Shown here piece after piece: positions 21,841 to 32,066 of a stretch of 64,000 nt of DNA. The translations under genes and the position numbers were made by a program. Origin of the DNA: Maritimibacter sp. (GTDB taxonomy: Bacteria > Pseudomonadota > Alphaproteobacteria > Rhodobacterales > Rhodobacteraceae); contig NZNT01000019.1 of NCBI GenBank assembly GCA_002695005.1, positions 248,001-312,000 on the forward strand. The letters are read 5' to 3'. Numbering within the stretch: the stretch's first letter is position 1; every line of letters starts with the position of its first letter. The notes below the pieces were generated by a model. The model did not search any database and had not been told where the DNA came from. It saw nothing but the letters and a program-made list of their open reading frames with translations.

Positions 21841-21971
21841 CTTTGACCACATCGGGTGTTTTTCGCCGCCAAACCATTTTGCCCGGAAAATTTATGTGCT
21901 AGGACAAGTGCCAACGCAGACTGGGCACAGGCAAGCCCGCTGAATCACTTGCGATGGGGTAGTCGGGGGAT

Positions 21972-22865
21972 ATGCACGCACATCGACAGGGCAAAACGGG
22001 GACCAGAGTCCTGAAGGGTGCTGCAACGCTGGCGCTCGTGGCCATGCTCGCCGGGTGTTCCGGCGGTGGTCTTGGCGGGTTCTTTGGCAACGTGTTCGGC
22101 GACGACCGGGAAACCAAGCCGATCGAGGAATACACGGCCGAGGAAATCTTTGCCCGCGCCGAGTACGACGCCGAGAACGGTGATTACGACGACGCAGCCA
22201 AGTGGTACGGCGAAGTCGAACGGGTCTATCCCTACACCCAGCTCGCCAAACGCGCGCTCATCATGCAGGCCTTTGCCCATCACAAGGATGGCGAATACGA
22301 ACTGGCCCGCGCCGCCGCGCAGCGGTTCGTCGATTTCTACCCGGGGGACGAGGACGCGGGATACGCGACCTACCTCTTGGCGCTCAGCTACTACGACCAG
22401 ATCGAGGATGTCGGTCGCGATCAGGGCCTGACCTTCCAAGCGCTTCAGGCCCTTCGTGACGTGATCGAGCTGTATCCCGATACCGAATACGCGCGCTCCG
22501 CGATCCTCAAATTCGACCTCGCCTACGACCACCTCGCGGCGAAGGAAATGGAGATCGGGCGCTACTACCTCAAGCGTAAGCATTATGCCGCCGCCACGAA
22601 CCGCTTCCGCGTCGTGGTGGAGCAGTTCCAGACGACGACGCAGACGCCCGAGGCGCTGCACAGGCTTGTGGAGAGCTACCTGTCGCTGGGCCTCACGGAA
22701 GAGGCGCAGACCGCCGGCGCGATTCTGGGCCACAACTTCCAGTCGACCCAGTGGTATGAGGACAGCTACGCGCTCCTCGCGAGGAACGGGCTTCAGCCCA
22801 AGGCCAGCGGGAACAACTGGCTCGCCGCGATCTATCGTCAGATGATCAAGGGGGAGTGGCTCTAG
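21972..22865 (+). CDS. bamD: Outer-membrane assembly lipoprotein BamD
   Basis: Essential BAM-complex lipoprotein for beta-barrel insertion. The 297-residue precursor has a lipobox LAGC with Cys29, followed by TPR repeats (for example YDAENGDYDDAAKWYGEVERV) and ends as usual for the family. GGGGA precedes ATG 21972. The 259-bp gap after ftsZ holds no lpxC, which often sits there. recN follows after 9 bp. Confidence 0.94.
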   Translation: MHAHRQGKTGTRVLKGAATLALVAMLAGCSGGGLGGFFGNVFGDDRETKPIEEYTAEEIFARAEYDAENGDYDDAAKWYGEVERVYPYTQLAKRALIMQAFAHHKDGEYELARAAAQRFVDFYPGDEDAGYATYLLALSYYDQIEDVGRDQGLTFQALQALRDVIELYPDTEYARSAILKFDLAYDHLAAKEMEIGRYYLKRKHYAAATNRFRVVVEQFQTTTQTPEALHRLVESYLSLGLTEEAQTAGAILGHNFQSTQWYEDSYALLARNGLQPKASGNNWLAAIYRQMIKGEWL

Positions 22866-22874
22866 ACCACCGCC

Positions 22875-24527
22875 ATGCTGGTCAGCCTCGACATCCGGGA
22901 CATGCTTATCATCGACCGGCTGGAGCTTGGCTTCCGGCCCGGTCTGAACGTGCTCACCGGTGAGACCGGGGCGGGCAAATCCATCCTGCTCGATTCGCTC
23001 GGCTTCGTGCTGGGCTGGCGAGGACGCGCCGACCTCGTGCGTCAGGGCGCCGAGGAGGGCGAGGTGACGGCGGTATTCGCGCTTGCGGACGACCACCCGG
23101 CACAGCGCGTGCTTGAGCAGGCCGGGATTCCGGCGGGCGACGAGCTGATCCTCAGGCGGGTCAACCGGCGCGGCGGAACCAAGAGCGCCTGGATCAACGA
23201 CCGGCGCGCCTCGGGTGACGTTTTGCGTGCGCTGTCGGATACGCTCGTGGAGCTCCACGGCCAGCAGGACGACCGGGGCCTTCTGAACCCGCGCTCCCAC
23301 CGCGCGCTTCTCGACCAGTTCGCGGGGCTCGAGGGGCCGGTGGCACAGACCCGTGCGGCATGGCGCGGCTTGTCGCAGGCCGGCAAGGCGCTGGCCGAGG
23401 CCGAGGCCCGGCTGGCCGCCGCCCGCGAAGAAGAGGATTTCCTGCGCCACGCGGCCGGCGAACTCGAAGCGCTGGACCCGCAACCCGGCGAGGATGCCGA
23501 GCTGGACACCCGACGCCGCCAGATGCAGGCCGGTCAGCGAATCGGCGAGGACGTCGACCGCGCCGCTCAGGCCCTTGGGCCCGGCGAAGGGGCCGAGGGA
23601 CGCATGGGTGACGCGCTGCGCTGGCTCGAAGGGGTGGCCGACAAGGCAGGCGATGCGCTCGACCCGGCGATCGAGGCGCTGAACCGCGCACTCGTGGAAC
23701 TGGGCGAGGCCACGCAGGGTGTCGAGGTCGCGATGGAGGCGCTCGCCTTCGACCCCGCCGAACTGGACCGCGTGGAGGAGCGCCTCTTTGCCATCCGTGC
23801 GCTCGCCCGCAAGCACGGTGTCGCCCCCGACGACCTCGGGAGCTTCGCGGCGGATCTGCGCGACAAGCTTGCCGCGCTCGACAAGGGCGAGGGGGACATC
23901 GCCGATCTGCGCAAGGCCGAGCAGGCGGCGCGTGAGGCCTACGAGGCCGAAGCGCGCACCCTCAGCGCCGCGCGGGCCGAGGCTGCCGGGCGGCTCGACA
24001 CGGCCATGGCTGACGAACTCGCGCCGCTCAAGATGGAACGCGCGATCTTCACGACCGAGATTGCTTCTGCCGACCCCGGCCCCGAAGGGCAGGACGCCGT
24101 CACGTTCACGGTCGCGACAAACCCCGGCGCGCCTTCCGGTCCGCTCAACAAGATCGCGTCGGGAGGCGAGCTCAGCCGGTTCCTGCTGGCCCTCAAGGTT
24201 TGCCTGACCCGCGAAGCCGAAGGGCTGACGATGATCTTCGACGAGATCGACAGGGGCGTGGGCGGAGCCACGGCGGACGCGGTGGGCAAGCGGTTGCAAC
24301 GGCTTGCGGACGAAGGCGGTCAGGTGCTCGTCGTCACCCACTCGCCGCAGGTGGCCGCACGCGGGGCACACCACTGGCGGGTGTCCAAGGCGGTGGAGAA
24401 CGACATTACTCTGTCCCGTGTCACGCCGTTGGAACCGGGTGACCGGGTGGACGAGATTGCGCGCATGATTTCAGGCGACGTCATCACGGATGAAGCGCGC
24501 GCAGCGGCACGAGCGCTCCTGCCCTGA
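22875..24527 (+). CDS. recN: DNA repair protein RecN
   Basis: SMC-like ATPase of double-strand break repair. The 550-residue protein has P-loop GETGAGKS at 29-36, a central coiled coil at about residues 150-380 (Ala/Glu/Arg-rich), the ABC signature ASGGELSRFLLALK and Walker B MIFDEIDRGVGG. It follows bamD by 9 bp without a clear ribosome binding site, suggesting co-transcription. Confidence 0.95.
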   Translation: MLVSLDIRDMLIIDRLELGFRPGLNVLTGETGAGKSILLDSLGFVLGWRGRADLVRQGAEEGEVTAVFALADDHPAQRVLEQAGIPAGDELILRRVNRRGGTKSAWINDRRASGDVLRALSDTLVELHGQQDDRGLLNPRSHRALLDQFAGLEGPVAQTRAAWRGLSQAGKALAEAEARLAAAREEEDFLRHAAGELEALDPQPGEDAELDTRRRQMQAGQRIGEDVDRAAQALGPGEGAEGRMGDALRWLEGVADKAGDALDPAIEALNRALVELGEATQGVEVAMEALAFDPAELDRVEERLFAIRALARKHGVAPDDLGSFAADLRDKLAALDKGEGDIADLRKAEQAAREAYEAEARTLSAARAEAAGRLDTAMADELAPLKMERAIFTTEIASADPGPEGQDAVTFTVATNPGAPSGPLNKIASGGELSRFLLALKVCLTREAEGLTMIFDEIDRGVGGATADAVGKRLQRLADEGGQVLVVTHSPQVAARGAHHWRVSKAVENDITLSRVTPLEPGDRVDEIARMISGDVITDEARAAARALLP

Positions 24528-24554
24528 GGGGTCGTTAGGTTCGAAAAGTGCAAC

Positions 24555-24899
24555 TCAATGGCGGTCCTTGCGCCGTTTGGCACCAAAAACATCGCGAAAC
24601 TGAAAGCGCTCCAGCCTTCCAGCGATCCCGCGCCATACCGGAACGACGTCCAGCGCCGCGACTGCCACGCCCAGCGGGATCATCCAGAAGCCCAGAACCG
24701 GCAGGAACCCGAAGACGCCCATGACCATCAGCAAGAGCCCCGCGACCAGCCGGGCCCCCGGCGGCAACTTGATGCGCGCCCAATGAAGTGTGCCGTCCCA
24801 GAGCCTGCGGATACGCCCCGTCAGGGCCGGATCAGCTTGCCGGGGTTCAGGATCCCGTTCGGGTCCAGTGTCCTCTTGATGTCGGTCATCACGTCCCAT
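24555..24899 (-). CDS. Small two-helix membrane protein, unknown function
   Basis: A 114-residue reading frame with two adjacent hydrophobic segments (LVAGLLLMVMGVFGFL and FWMIPLGVAVAALDVVPV) and a basic C-terminus. It overlaps the 3' end of the upstream flavoenzyme gene by 79 bp, so the polar first ~27 residues may not be translated; a later non-ATG start is possible. Convergent with recN. Not recognised as a named family. Confidence 0.55.
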   Translation of the reverse strand: MGRDDRHQEDTGPERDPEPRQADPALTGRIRRLWDGTLHWARIKLPPGARLVAGLLLMVMGVFGFLPVLGFWMIPLGVAVAALDVVPVWRGIAGRLERFQFRDVFGAKRRKDRH

Positions 24900-26191
24900 G
24901 CGTCGCCGTGCTGCGCCTCCATGTATGCGCGTTTGCCGATCCCGATGCCGTGTTCCCCGGTCACCGTCCCGCCCAGAGCGAGCGCGCGCTCGTTCATCCG
25001 GGCGGCCAGCGCCTTAGCCGCGTCGAGCTCAGCGGGCTGGCTCGGGTCAACGAGGAGGATCGCGTGGAAGTTCCCGTCGCCCACATGGCCCAGTATCGGC
25101 CCGTCGATGATCGAGGCGGCAATGTCGGCCTGCGTTTCCTCGACCGCCTGCGCGAGGTTCGAGATAGGAACGCACACATCCGTGACCACCGCCGTCGCGC
25201 CGGGTTTCAGGCCGAGACAGGCCCAGTAGACGTGGTGGCGCATGGTCCAGAGCGCCGTGCGGTCCTCGGGCTTCGTAGCCACCTCGACCCCCGAGGCACC
25301 GAAATCCGCCACGATCTCGCCGAACCGTGCGGCGTCCTCGGCCACACCCGCCTCGGAGCCGTGAAACTCCACGAACAGGTGGGGCGTCTCGGGCACGTTG
25401 GTGCCGGAATGGGCGTTCACCGCGCGCACGGCCTCGGCGTCAAGGAATTCGATCCGCGCCATCGGCAGGCCCATCTGGATCACGGCGACCACAGCCTCGA
25501 CGGCCTCGGACATGGACTGAAACGCGCATATCCCGGATGACACCGCCTCGGGCTGGCCGTGGAGCCTCAGCGTCGCCTCCGTGATGACGCCCAGCGTGCC
25601 CTCGGACCCGATGAACAGACCGGTGAGATCATAGCCTGACGACGATTTGCGTGCCCGCGTGCCGGTCCGGATCACCCGGCCATCGGCCAGCACGACCTCC
25701 AGCCCAAGCACGTTGTCGCGCATCGTGCCATAGCGCACGGTCGTCGTGCCCGAGGCCCGTGTGGCCGCCATGCCACCCACGCTGGCATTCGCGCCCGGAT
25801 CGACCGAAAAGAACAGACCCGTCGCCCGCAATTCCCGGTTCAGCGCCTCACGGGTGATGCCGGGCTGCACCACTGCGTCCATATCGCCCTGATGCACGGT
25901 CATCAGACGATCCATGCGCGAGAAGTCCAGCGTGACCCCCCCGCGGACCGCGCTCGTATGCCCCTCGAGCGATGTCCCGGCACCGTAGGCGATGACCGGC
26001 ACGCCGTGCGCGTTGCAGACCGACAGGATGCGCGACACCTCGGCCGTGCTTTCCGGATAGGCGACGGCATCGGGCGGGGCGGATGGAAAATAGGTCTCGG
26101 AGGCGCCATGCGCGTCCAGATCGGACTTGGAGCGGCTCAACCGATCCCCTAGAACGGTCGAAAGCTCGGACAATGCGGCGTCAAGGGCCAT
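24821..26191 (-). CDS. FAD-binding oxidoreductase, D-lactate dehydrogenase (cytochrome)-like
   Basis: A 456-residue flavoenzyme of the GlcD/LDHD family. The FAD_binding_4 domain is seen in GVPVIAYGAGTSLEGH (63-78) and SVDPGANASVGGMAATRASG, and the FAD-oxidase C-terminal domain in HVGDGNFHAILL and GTVTGEHGIGIGK, which carry metal and substrate histidines. D-lactate or another 2-hydroxy acid is the expected substrate. It is divergent from the ClC gene. Confidence 0.88.
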   Translation of the reverse strand: MALDAALSELSTVLGDRLSRSKSDLDAHGASETYFPSAPPDAVAYPESTAEVSRILSVCNAHGVPVIAYGAGTSLEGHTSAVRGGVTLDFSRMDRLMTVHQGDMDAVVQPGITREALNRELRATGLFFSVDPGANASVGGMAATRASGTTTVRYGTMRDNVLGLEVVLADGRVIRTGTRARKSSSGYDLTGLFIGSEGTLGVITEATLRLHGQPEAVSSGICAFQSMSEAVEAVVAVIQMGLPMARIEFLDAEAVRAVNAHSGTNVPETPHLFVEFHGSEAGVAEDAARFGEIVADFGASGVEVATKPEDRTALWTMRHHVYWACLGLKPGATAVVTDVCVPISNLAQAVEETQADIAASIIDGPILGHVGDGNFHAILLVDPSQPAELDAAKALAARMNERALALGGTVTGEHGIGIGKRAYMEAQHGDAWDVMTDIKRTLDPNGILNPGKLIRP

Positions 26192-26269
26192 TCTGGTTTT
26201 TCCCCCCGTGTGATCCGCGCCAATCTACAGAAGCGATTTGGTGAAAAAAAGGCCGGGAGCATCGCGAAC

Positions 26270-27958
26270 ATGGCGAGAGGGCTGAAACGGGCGATCCAGC
26301 GGCAATTGTCCGCCGCCAATGCCTATCGTCAGCAGTCTCTCGACCTGATCCGCGAGAAAGGGCCGGGTCAGGTCCAGTTCTGGGTCATCGCGCTCCTCAT
26401 CGGGATCGCCGCCGGTTTCGCGGCGCTGTTCTTTCGCAAGGGGATCGAAGCGTTACAGGCGTTGCTCTACGGCACCGACGATGTGGCGCATCTGCACAGC
26501 TTCGCCGAAACCCTGCCGTGGTTCTTGATCCTGATGCTGCCCGTGGGCGGCGGGCTGGTAGTCGGCATCATCCTGAACTGGACGACGAACGACGGCCGTG
26601 TGCGCTCAGTCGCCGACGTGATCGAGGGCGCGGCCATGTGGGAGGGGCGGGTCGAGAAACGGGCCGGCCTCGGCTCGGCCCTCGCCTCCTTCATCACACT
26701 GTCCGTCGGCGGGTCTTCGGGGCGGGAGGGGCCGGTCGTCCATCTCGCCGCCGTCATGGCAACCTGGGTGTCCAACCGGATCGAGGCCTCGGGCGTCGAC
26801 GCGCGCGACCTGTTGGGCTGCGCGGTGGCCGCTGCGGTATCGGCCAGTTTCAACGCGCCGATTGCCGGGGCGCTTTTCGCGCTCGAAGTCGTGCTGCGCC
26901 ATTTCGCCGTCCACGCCTTCGCCCCCATCGCCATTGCCTCCGTCGCGGGGACGGTCATCAACCGGCTTGAATTCGGCGGGGTGACGGAGTTCGTCCTGCC
27001 ACAGAAAGGCGGCCTCGCCTTCAACGTCGAGCTTCCGGCCTTCCTCCTTCTCGGGCTTATCGCAGGCGTCGTGGCGGTCGCGCTCATGCGTGCGATCTTC
27101 CTCGCCGACGATTTCGGCAACTGGCTCCAGTCGAAGCTTACCGTGCCACGCGTGCTGCGCCCGGCTTTCGCGGGGCTGATCCTCGGCACGCTCGCCATCG
27201 GCTTTCCGCACATCATCGGTGTCGGCTACGAGACGACCTCGCGCGCGCTCACCGGTGAGCTGATCCTGCACGAGGCCATCGTTTTCGCGATCCTCAAGGT
27301 CATCGCGGTGGCCGTCACGATGGGGGGCCGAATGGGCGGCGGCGTGTTCTCGCCCGCGCTCATGGTCGGCGCCCTCACGGGGCTGGCCTTCGGCCTCATC
27401 GCCACCGCCGTGTTTCCCGACGTCTCGGGCAGCGAGACGCTCTATGCACTCGCGGGCATGGGCGCGGTGGCGGCTGCGGTGCTGGGCGCGCCGGTCTCCA
27501 CCACGATGATCGTGTTCGAACTGACCGGCGACTGGCAGACGGGGCTGGCCGTGATGGTCAGCGTCTCGATCTCGACCGCCGTGTCGTCGCGGCTGGTGAA
27601 CCTGTCCTTCTTCCTCACCCAACTCTCCCGGCGCGGCATCAAGCTCGCCGCCGGGCCGCAGGCCTGGGTTCTGGCCACGCTGCGCGTCGCCTCGGTGATG
27701 CGCAAGAAGGAGGACCCGCGCGCGGCCTCGGAGGAGGCGTGTTGGGACCTCATCGAGGAAGGCGTCTATATCGACGCGAACGCGACGCTCGAGGCCGCCA
27801 TGCCGATCTTCGACCAGAACGCCACGCCCTTCATCCCCGTGGTGACAATCGCGGGCGAGGGGGAGGGGCCGGAGCTGTGGGGCGCGCTGCACCATGTCGA
27901 TGCGCTCAAGGCGTTCAACCGCAAGCTCGCCGACACCGCCCGCGAGGAACATTCCTGA
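26270..27958 (+). CDS. ClC-family chloride channel/transporter with CBS-like tail
   Basis: Polytopic membrane protein of 562 residues. GSSGREGP around residue 153 holds the gating glutamate, and MGGGVFSPALMVGA matches the GxFxP anion-site motif. The first motif GSGIP is not conserved (RVRSVADV instead), which marks a divergent branch. The C-terminal ~100 residues resemble a CBS domain (VYIDANATLEAAMPIFDQN). ATG 26270 is preferred over GTG 26210, which would leave only 18 bp to the divergent gene; this choice is tentative. Confidence 0.85.
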   Translation: MARGLKRAIQRQLSAANAYRQQSLDLIREKGPGQVQFWVIALLIGIAAGFAALFFRKGIEALQALLYGTDDVAHLHSFAETLPWFLILMLPVGGGLVVGIILNWTTNDGRVRSVADVIEGAAMWEGRVEKRAGLGSALASFITLSVGGSSGREGPVVHLAAVMATWVSNRIEASGVDARDLLGCAVAAAVSASFNAPIAGALFALEVVLRHFAVHAFAPIAIASVAGTVINRLEFGGVTEFVLPQKGGLAFNVELPAFLLLGLIAGVVAVALMRAIFLADDFGNWLQSKLTVPRVLRPAFAGLILGTLAIGFPHIIGVGYETTSRALTGELILHEAIVFAILKVIAVAVTMGGRMGGGVFSPALMVGALTGLAFGLIATAVFPDVSGSETLYALAGMGAVAAAVLGAPVSTTMIVFELTGDWQTGLAVMVSVSISTAVSSRLVNLSFFLTQLSRRGIKLAAGPQAWVLATLRVASVMRKKEDPRAASEEACWDLIEEGVYIDANATLEAAMPIFDQNATPFIPVVTIAGEGEGPELWGALHHVDALKAFNRKLADTAREEHS

Positions 27959-27985
27959 CCGCCGGGCGGGCTCGCCCAGAGAAGG

Positions 27986-28327
27986 TCAGAGTTCCTCGAC
28001 CGTGACGCGGTCCGGGTAGAAGGCGATGTGGTCCTTGATCGCCGAGACCTCGTCGATCGGGTTTTCATAGGACCACGCGGCGTCCTTGATCACCGTGGAT
28101 TTTGTCGGGATCGAGAAATAAGTGGCATCGCCCTTCCACGGGCAGTGGCTCGTCGTCTCGGTCGCCTCGAGGAACGACATGGCGAGGTCCGCGCGCGGGA
28201 AGTAGATCACCGGCGGGTAATCGCCTTCGCTGAGTTCGAGCGCGTTGCTGGTTTCGCCCAGAACAGCGCCGCCGGCACGCACAACCCATTTGCCCCGGGC
28301 TTTTCGTATCTTGATATGGTCGGCCAT
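27986..28327 (-). CDS. DUF427 domain protein
   Basis: A 113-residue protein matching the DUF427 family by WVVRAGGAVLGETSNALEL, PPVIYFPRADL, HCPWKGDATYFS and the C-terminal DRVTVEEL. ATG 28327 has a strong GAGGAG ribosome binding site; the frame continues upstream without one. Function is unknown. Convergent with the ClC gene, 27 bp apart across a short GC hairpin. Confidence 0.88.
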   Translation of the reverse strand: MADHIKIRKARGKWVVRAGGAVLGETSNALELSEGDYPPVIYFPRADLAMSFLEATETTSHCPWKGDATYFSIPTKSTVIKDAAWSYENPIDEVSAIKDHIAFYPDRVTVEEL

Positions 28328-28386
28328 GCCGGTCTCCTCTGTCCCTGCGGAACGGATGCTAGCAGGTTTTTCGTGACTGTTCTGTG

Positions 28387-30186
28387 TCAAAGTGGCGCAC
28401 AGGCGCGCGTCAGCCACAGATGGGCGGGGGCCGAGACGCGGCCCGAGAGCTTTTCAAGGCAACTGCGGTGATAGGAATTGAGCCAGTCGCGCTCGCCCGG
28501 GTCCAGCATGTCGGTCAGGATCAGGCGTCGGTCGATCGGCACGAAGGTCAGCGTTTCGAAGGCAAGGAAGGCGCGGTCGTCGCCGGTGGCCGGTCGCACG
28601 GCTTCGGTCACGACGATCAGGTTCTCGATCCGGATACCGAACGCGCCGTCGCGGTAATAGCCCGGCTCGTTCGACAGGATCATCCCCGGCTCCAGCGGCA
28701 CGTCCGACAGGCGCGACAGGCGTTGAGGGCCCTCGTGGACGGACAGGTAGGAACCGACCCCATGACCGGTGCCGTGGTTGAAATCCTGATGCGCAAGCCA
28801 GAGCGGATAGCGCGCGAGCGCGTCGAGATGCGCGCCGGCCACGCCGGTCGGGAAACGCGCCCGGGAAATGGCGATCATGCCCTTGAGCACGCGGGTAAAG
28901 GCCGCACGCTCCTCATCCCCCGCGTCGCCCACGGGCAGGGTGCGGGTGATATCGGTGGTGCCGTCGGCATACTGCCCGCCGCTGTCCAGCACCACGAGGT
29001 CGCCGTCGACGAGCGTCCGGTTCGTCTCGCGGGTTACACGATAGTGCATGATTGCGCCGTTCGGGCCGGAGCCGGCGATGGTCTCGAACGAGATGTCGCG
29101 CAGCGCATTCGTCGCCCGGCGCTGGCTCTCAAGTTCGGTCACGAGGTCGATTTCGGTGATTCCGCCCTGCGTCACCGTCGCGTCATACCACGTCAGAAAC
29201 TCGACAAGGGCCGCCGCATCGCGCAGGTGGGCCGCGCGCGACCCTGCCACTTCGGCCTCGTTCTTGCGCGCCTTGGGCAGGGCGCAGGGGTCTTGGCCCC
29301 ACTCTACCTCGATGCCTTCGTCTTCGAGAATACGCGAAACGGCAATGGGCGCGGTCGCCTTGTCCACTCGGACCGGGCCGGTGAGTTCGCTCAACGCCTC
29401 GGCAAAGTCGGCGACATCCGCGAAGGCGATGGTGTCGCCACCCGGCGCGACGGCGGAAAAGTCGCGCGGTGTCGCAAAGACAAGGCATTTGCCCGCATCG
29501 GTAACGATGGCGACGCCCTGCATCACCGGCACGCGGGGGATGTCGTTCCCGCGAATGTTGAGAAGCCAGCAGATCGAATCCGGTGCCGTAAGGATCGCCG
29601 CGCTCTGGCCTGCGTCACGCAGGCGTTCGACCAGCGCGTCCAGCTTGGCCGCTGTCGTCTGCCCGGCGAGATCGACGGGATGATCCACCACGGGTTCGGC
29701 GGGCGGGGCGGGGCGGTCGGACCAGATCCGGTCCACGAGGTTGTCGCAGGCAACCATCTCGATCCCGCTGCGTTTGAGCGCCGTCTCGATCGTCGCGATT
29801 TCCCCGGCGGTGTGCAGCCACGGATCGAACCCCACCTTGGCCCCGGACGAAAGCCGCTCCGCCAGCCACGGCCCCGGCTTGATCTCGGGCCAGTCGACGG
29901 GCGTATAGGCGTCCAGATCGACCTGACCGCGCACCTGCGCCCGGTAGCGGCCATCGACGAACACGCCCGCCTCATCTGCGAGCGCGATGCAGAACCCGGC
30001 CGAGCCGGTGAAGCCGGTGAGCCAGGCAAGCCGCGCATCGCACTCGGCGACATACTCGCCCTGATAGGCGTCGGCGCGCGGCACGAAGAACCCGTCGAGC
30101 CCTTCCGCGCGCATTTCGCCCCGCAGGCGGGTCAGCCGCTCTGCGCCCTGTGTCGGGTCCGCCGTGGTCTCGAACGTCTGAAACAT
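28387..30186 (-). CDS. pepP: Xaa-Pro aminopeptidase (M24B)
   Basis: Cytoplasmic metallopeptidase removing N-terminal residues before proline. The 599-residue protein has two creatinase-like N-terminal domains and a pita-bread catalytic domain. Metal ligands are visible in LDSGGQYADGTTDITR (two Asp), GTGHGVGSYLSVHEGP (His), SNEPGYY (Glu) and FGIRIENL (Glu). The three-domain length matches the long XPNPEP1-like type. It starts by a 1-bp overlap (TAATG) with the cobT stop. Confidence 0.9.
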   Translation of the reverse strand: MFQTFETTADPTQGAERLTRLRGEMRAEGLDGFFVPRADAYQGEYVAECDARLAWLTGFTGSAGFCIALADEAGVFVDGRYRAQVRGQVDLDAYTPVDWPEIKPGPWLAERLSSGAKVGFDPWLHTAGEIATIETALKRSGIEMVACDNLVDRIWSDRPAPPAEPVVDHPVDLAGQTTAAKLDALVERLRDAGQSAAILTAPDSICWLLNIRGNDIPRVPVMQGVAIVTDAGKCLVFATPRDFSAVAPGGDTIAFADVADFAEALSELTGPVRVDKATAPIAVSRILEDEGIEVEWGQDPCALPKARKNEAEVAGSRAAHLRDAAALVEFLTWYDATVTQGGITEIDLVTELESQRRATNALRDISFETIAGSGPNGAIMHYRVTRETNRTLVDGDLVVLDSGGQYADGTTDITRTLPVGDAGDEERAAFTRVLKGMIAISRARFPTGVAGAHLDALARYPLWLAHQDFNHGTGHGVGSYLSVHEGPQRLSRLSDVPLEPGMILSNEPGYYRDGAFGIRIENLIVVTEAVRPATGDDRAFLAFETLTFVPIDRRLILTDMLDPGERDWLNSYHRSCLEKLSGRVSAPAHLWLTRACAPL

Positions 30187-32066
30187 TACGAAGCTTTCCG
30201 CATCCCCATGATCCGCGCCCGCGCCCTTGGGTCACTGTCGAACAGGGCCGCAAGTTGCTCGGTCATCGCGCCCGCGAGCTGTTCGACATCTGTGATCGTC
30301 ACCGCCCGGTCGTAATAGCGGGTCACGTCATGCCCGATCCCGATGGCCAGAAGTTCCACGATCTTCTTGCGCTCCACCATCGCGATCACGTCGCGCAGGT
30401 GTTTCTCGAGGTAGTTCGCCGGGTTCACCGAAAGCGTGGAATCGTCGACCGGCGCCCCGTCCGAGATCACCATGAGGATCTTGCGCGCTTCATGCCGCCC
30501 CATCAGCCGTCGATGCGCCCATTCAAGCGCCTCGCCGTCGATGTTTTCCTTAAGCAGCCCCTCTTTCATCATCAGGCCAAGGTTCGCACGCGTGCGCCGC
30601 ATCGGCGCGTCGGCGGACTTGTAGATGATGTGGCGCAGATCGTTGAGCCGCCCGGGCGCTTGCGGGCGTCCGTCGGCCAGCCATTGTTCGCGGGCCTGAC
30701 CGCCCTTCCACGCGCGAGTGGTGAAGCCGAGGATCTCGACCTTCACATCGCAGCGCTCCAGCGTCCGGGCAAGCACGTCGGCACAAATCGCGGCGATGGA
30801 GATCGGGCGGCCGCGCATGGAGCCTGAATTGTCGAGGAGGAGCGTCACGACCGTGTCGCGGAACTCCATGTCTTTCTCGACCTTGAACGACAGGGGTGTC
30901 GTCGGGTTCGCAACCACGCGTGCAAGCCGGCCTGCGTCGAGCACGCCCTCTTCCTTGTCGAACTCCCACGACCGGTTCTGCTGCGCCTGCAACCGCCGTT
31001 GCAGCTTGTTCGCAAGCCGCCCGACCGCGCCCTTGAGCGGTTCGAGCTGTTGGTCGAGGTAGGCGCGCAGGCGTTCCAGCTCGGCGGTTTCGGCGAGGTC
31101 TTCGGCCCGGATTTCCTCGTCATGGTCGCCTTTATAGACCTTGTAGTTCGGGTCAGCCTCCGAGGCCGGGGGCGGGGGCGGCGGCTCCATCGGCGCGTCG
31201 GCCTCGGGCATCTCGGCCTCATCGCCCATCTCCTCGTCGGCAAGCTCGTCCATCGAGACCTGCGCCTCGGTATCGTCCTGCTGCTGATCCTGCTCCTGCT
31301 CGGGCGTGGCGCCGCTGTCGTCCTCCGACTCGTCGGCGTTCTCCTCGCCCTCCTGGTCCTGCTGGTCCTCGTCGTCCTCCTCGGCCTCGTCCTGCTGGTC
31401 GTCGTCCATGTTGTCGTCGGGATCGTCGCCCAGCTGGTCGCCGTAGCCCAGATCGTCGATCACCTGTCGCGCGAACTTGGCGAAGCTCGACTGGTCCGAC
31501 AGCTTGTCCTGAAGGCTTTCGAACGTGTCGCCGGCCTGTCCCTCGATGAAGTCGCGCCAGAGGTTCATCACCTCGTTCGCGCCGAGGGGGAGGTCGCGGC
31601 CCGTCGCCATTTGCCGCACGAAATACCCGGCGGCGTCCGGCAGAGGCGCATCGGTCTGCTGCGTGATGCCGGGGAAGCCGCGCTTGACCGCGTCCTCGGC
31701 GATCTTGTGGTCGATGTTGGAGGCCGTGCCGGGCATGACCCGTGCCCCCATCGCCTCGCACCGCGCCGTCTCCATCGCTTCATAGATCGCGCGGGCCATG
31801 TCGCCGGTCGGCGCGTATCGGGAATGGGTGCCGGTATCATGGAACTTGTGCCGCATGGCGAGCGCATCGGCGGTGCCGCGTGCCAGCAGAACCTCCTCGC
31901 GGCTCATGCGCCGCGTCACCTGCGGCAGGCGCATCGTATCGCCCGAAGTGCCGGAGGGGTCCACGGAATAGCTCACCTGAAGGTCGCGGTCGTCCGCCAT
32001 GACCTTCGTCGCTTCTGCCAACGCCTTCTTGAACGGGTCGGCCGGATTGTCGGGGCTCTTTGCCAT
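30186..32066 (-). CDS. cobT: Aerobic cobaltochelatase subunit CobT
   Basis: With CobS it forms the AAA+-type chaperone complex that works with CobN to insert cobalt into hydrogenobyrinic acid a,c-diamide. The 626-residue protein has an N-terminal domain, an extremely acidic Asp/Glu/Gln-rich region at about residues 200-310, and a C-terminal von Willebrand A domain with the MIDAS motif DNSGSM near residue 408. cobS lies 2.4 kb away rather than adjacent. CobN is not in the window. Confidence 0.93.
   Translation of the reverse strand: MAKSPDNPADPFKKALAEATKVMADDRDLQVSYSVDPSGTSGDTMRLPQVTRRMSREEVLLARGTADALAMRHKFHDTGTHSRYAPTGDMARAIYEAMETARCEAMGARVMPGTASNIDHKIAEDAVKRGFPGITQQTDAPLPDAAGYFVRQMATGRDLPLGANEVMNLWRDFIEGQAGDTFESLQDKLSDQSSFAKFARQVIDDLGYGDQLGDDPDDNMDDDQQDEAEEDDEDQQDQEGEENADESEDDSGATPEQEQDQQQDDTEAQVSMDELADEEMGDEAEMPEADAPMEPPPPPPASEADPNYKVYKGDHDEEIRAEDLAETAELERLRAYLDQQLEPLKGAVGRLANKLQRRLQAQQNRSWEFDKEEGVLDAGRLARVVANPTTPLSFKVEKDMEFRDTVVTLLLDNSGSMRGRPISIAAICADVLARTLERCDVKVEILGFTTRAWKGGQAREQWLADGRPQAPGRLNDLRHIIYKSADAPMRRTRANLGLMMKEGLLKENIDGEALEWAHRRLMGRHEARKILMVISDGAPVDDSTLSVNPANYLEKHLRDVIAMVERKKIVELLAIGIGHDVTRYYDRAVTITDVEQLAGAMTEQLAALFDSDPRARARIMGMRKAS

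Noticed and set aside
21945-24374. 809-residue - strand open frame across bamD and recN
   Set aside because: Shadow; the + strand genes have full family motifs.
27959-27985. Short GC hairpin as a terminator between the ClC and DUF427 genes
   Set aside because: Stem of only four to five base pairs and no T-run on either side.
31260-31400. Apparent tandem repeat
   Set aside because: Codon-level low complexity of the acidic region of CobT, not a DNA repeat.
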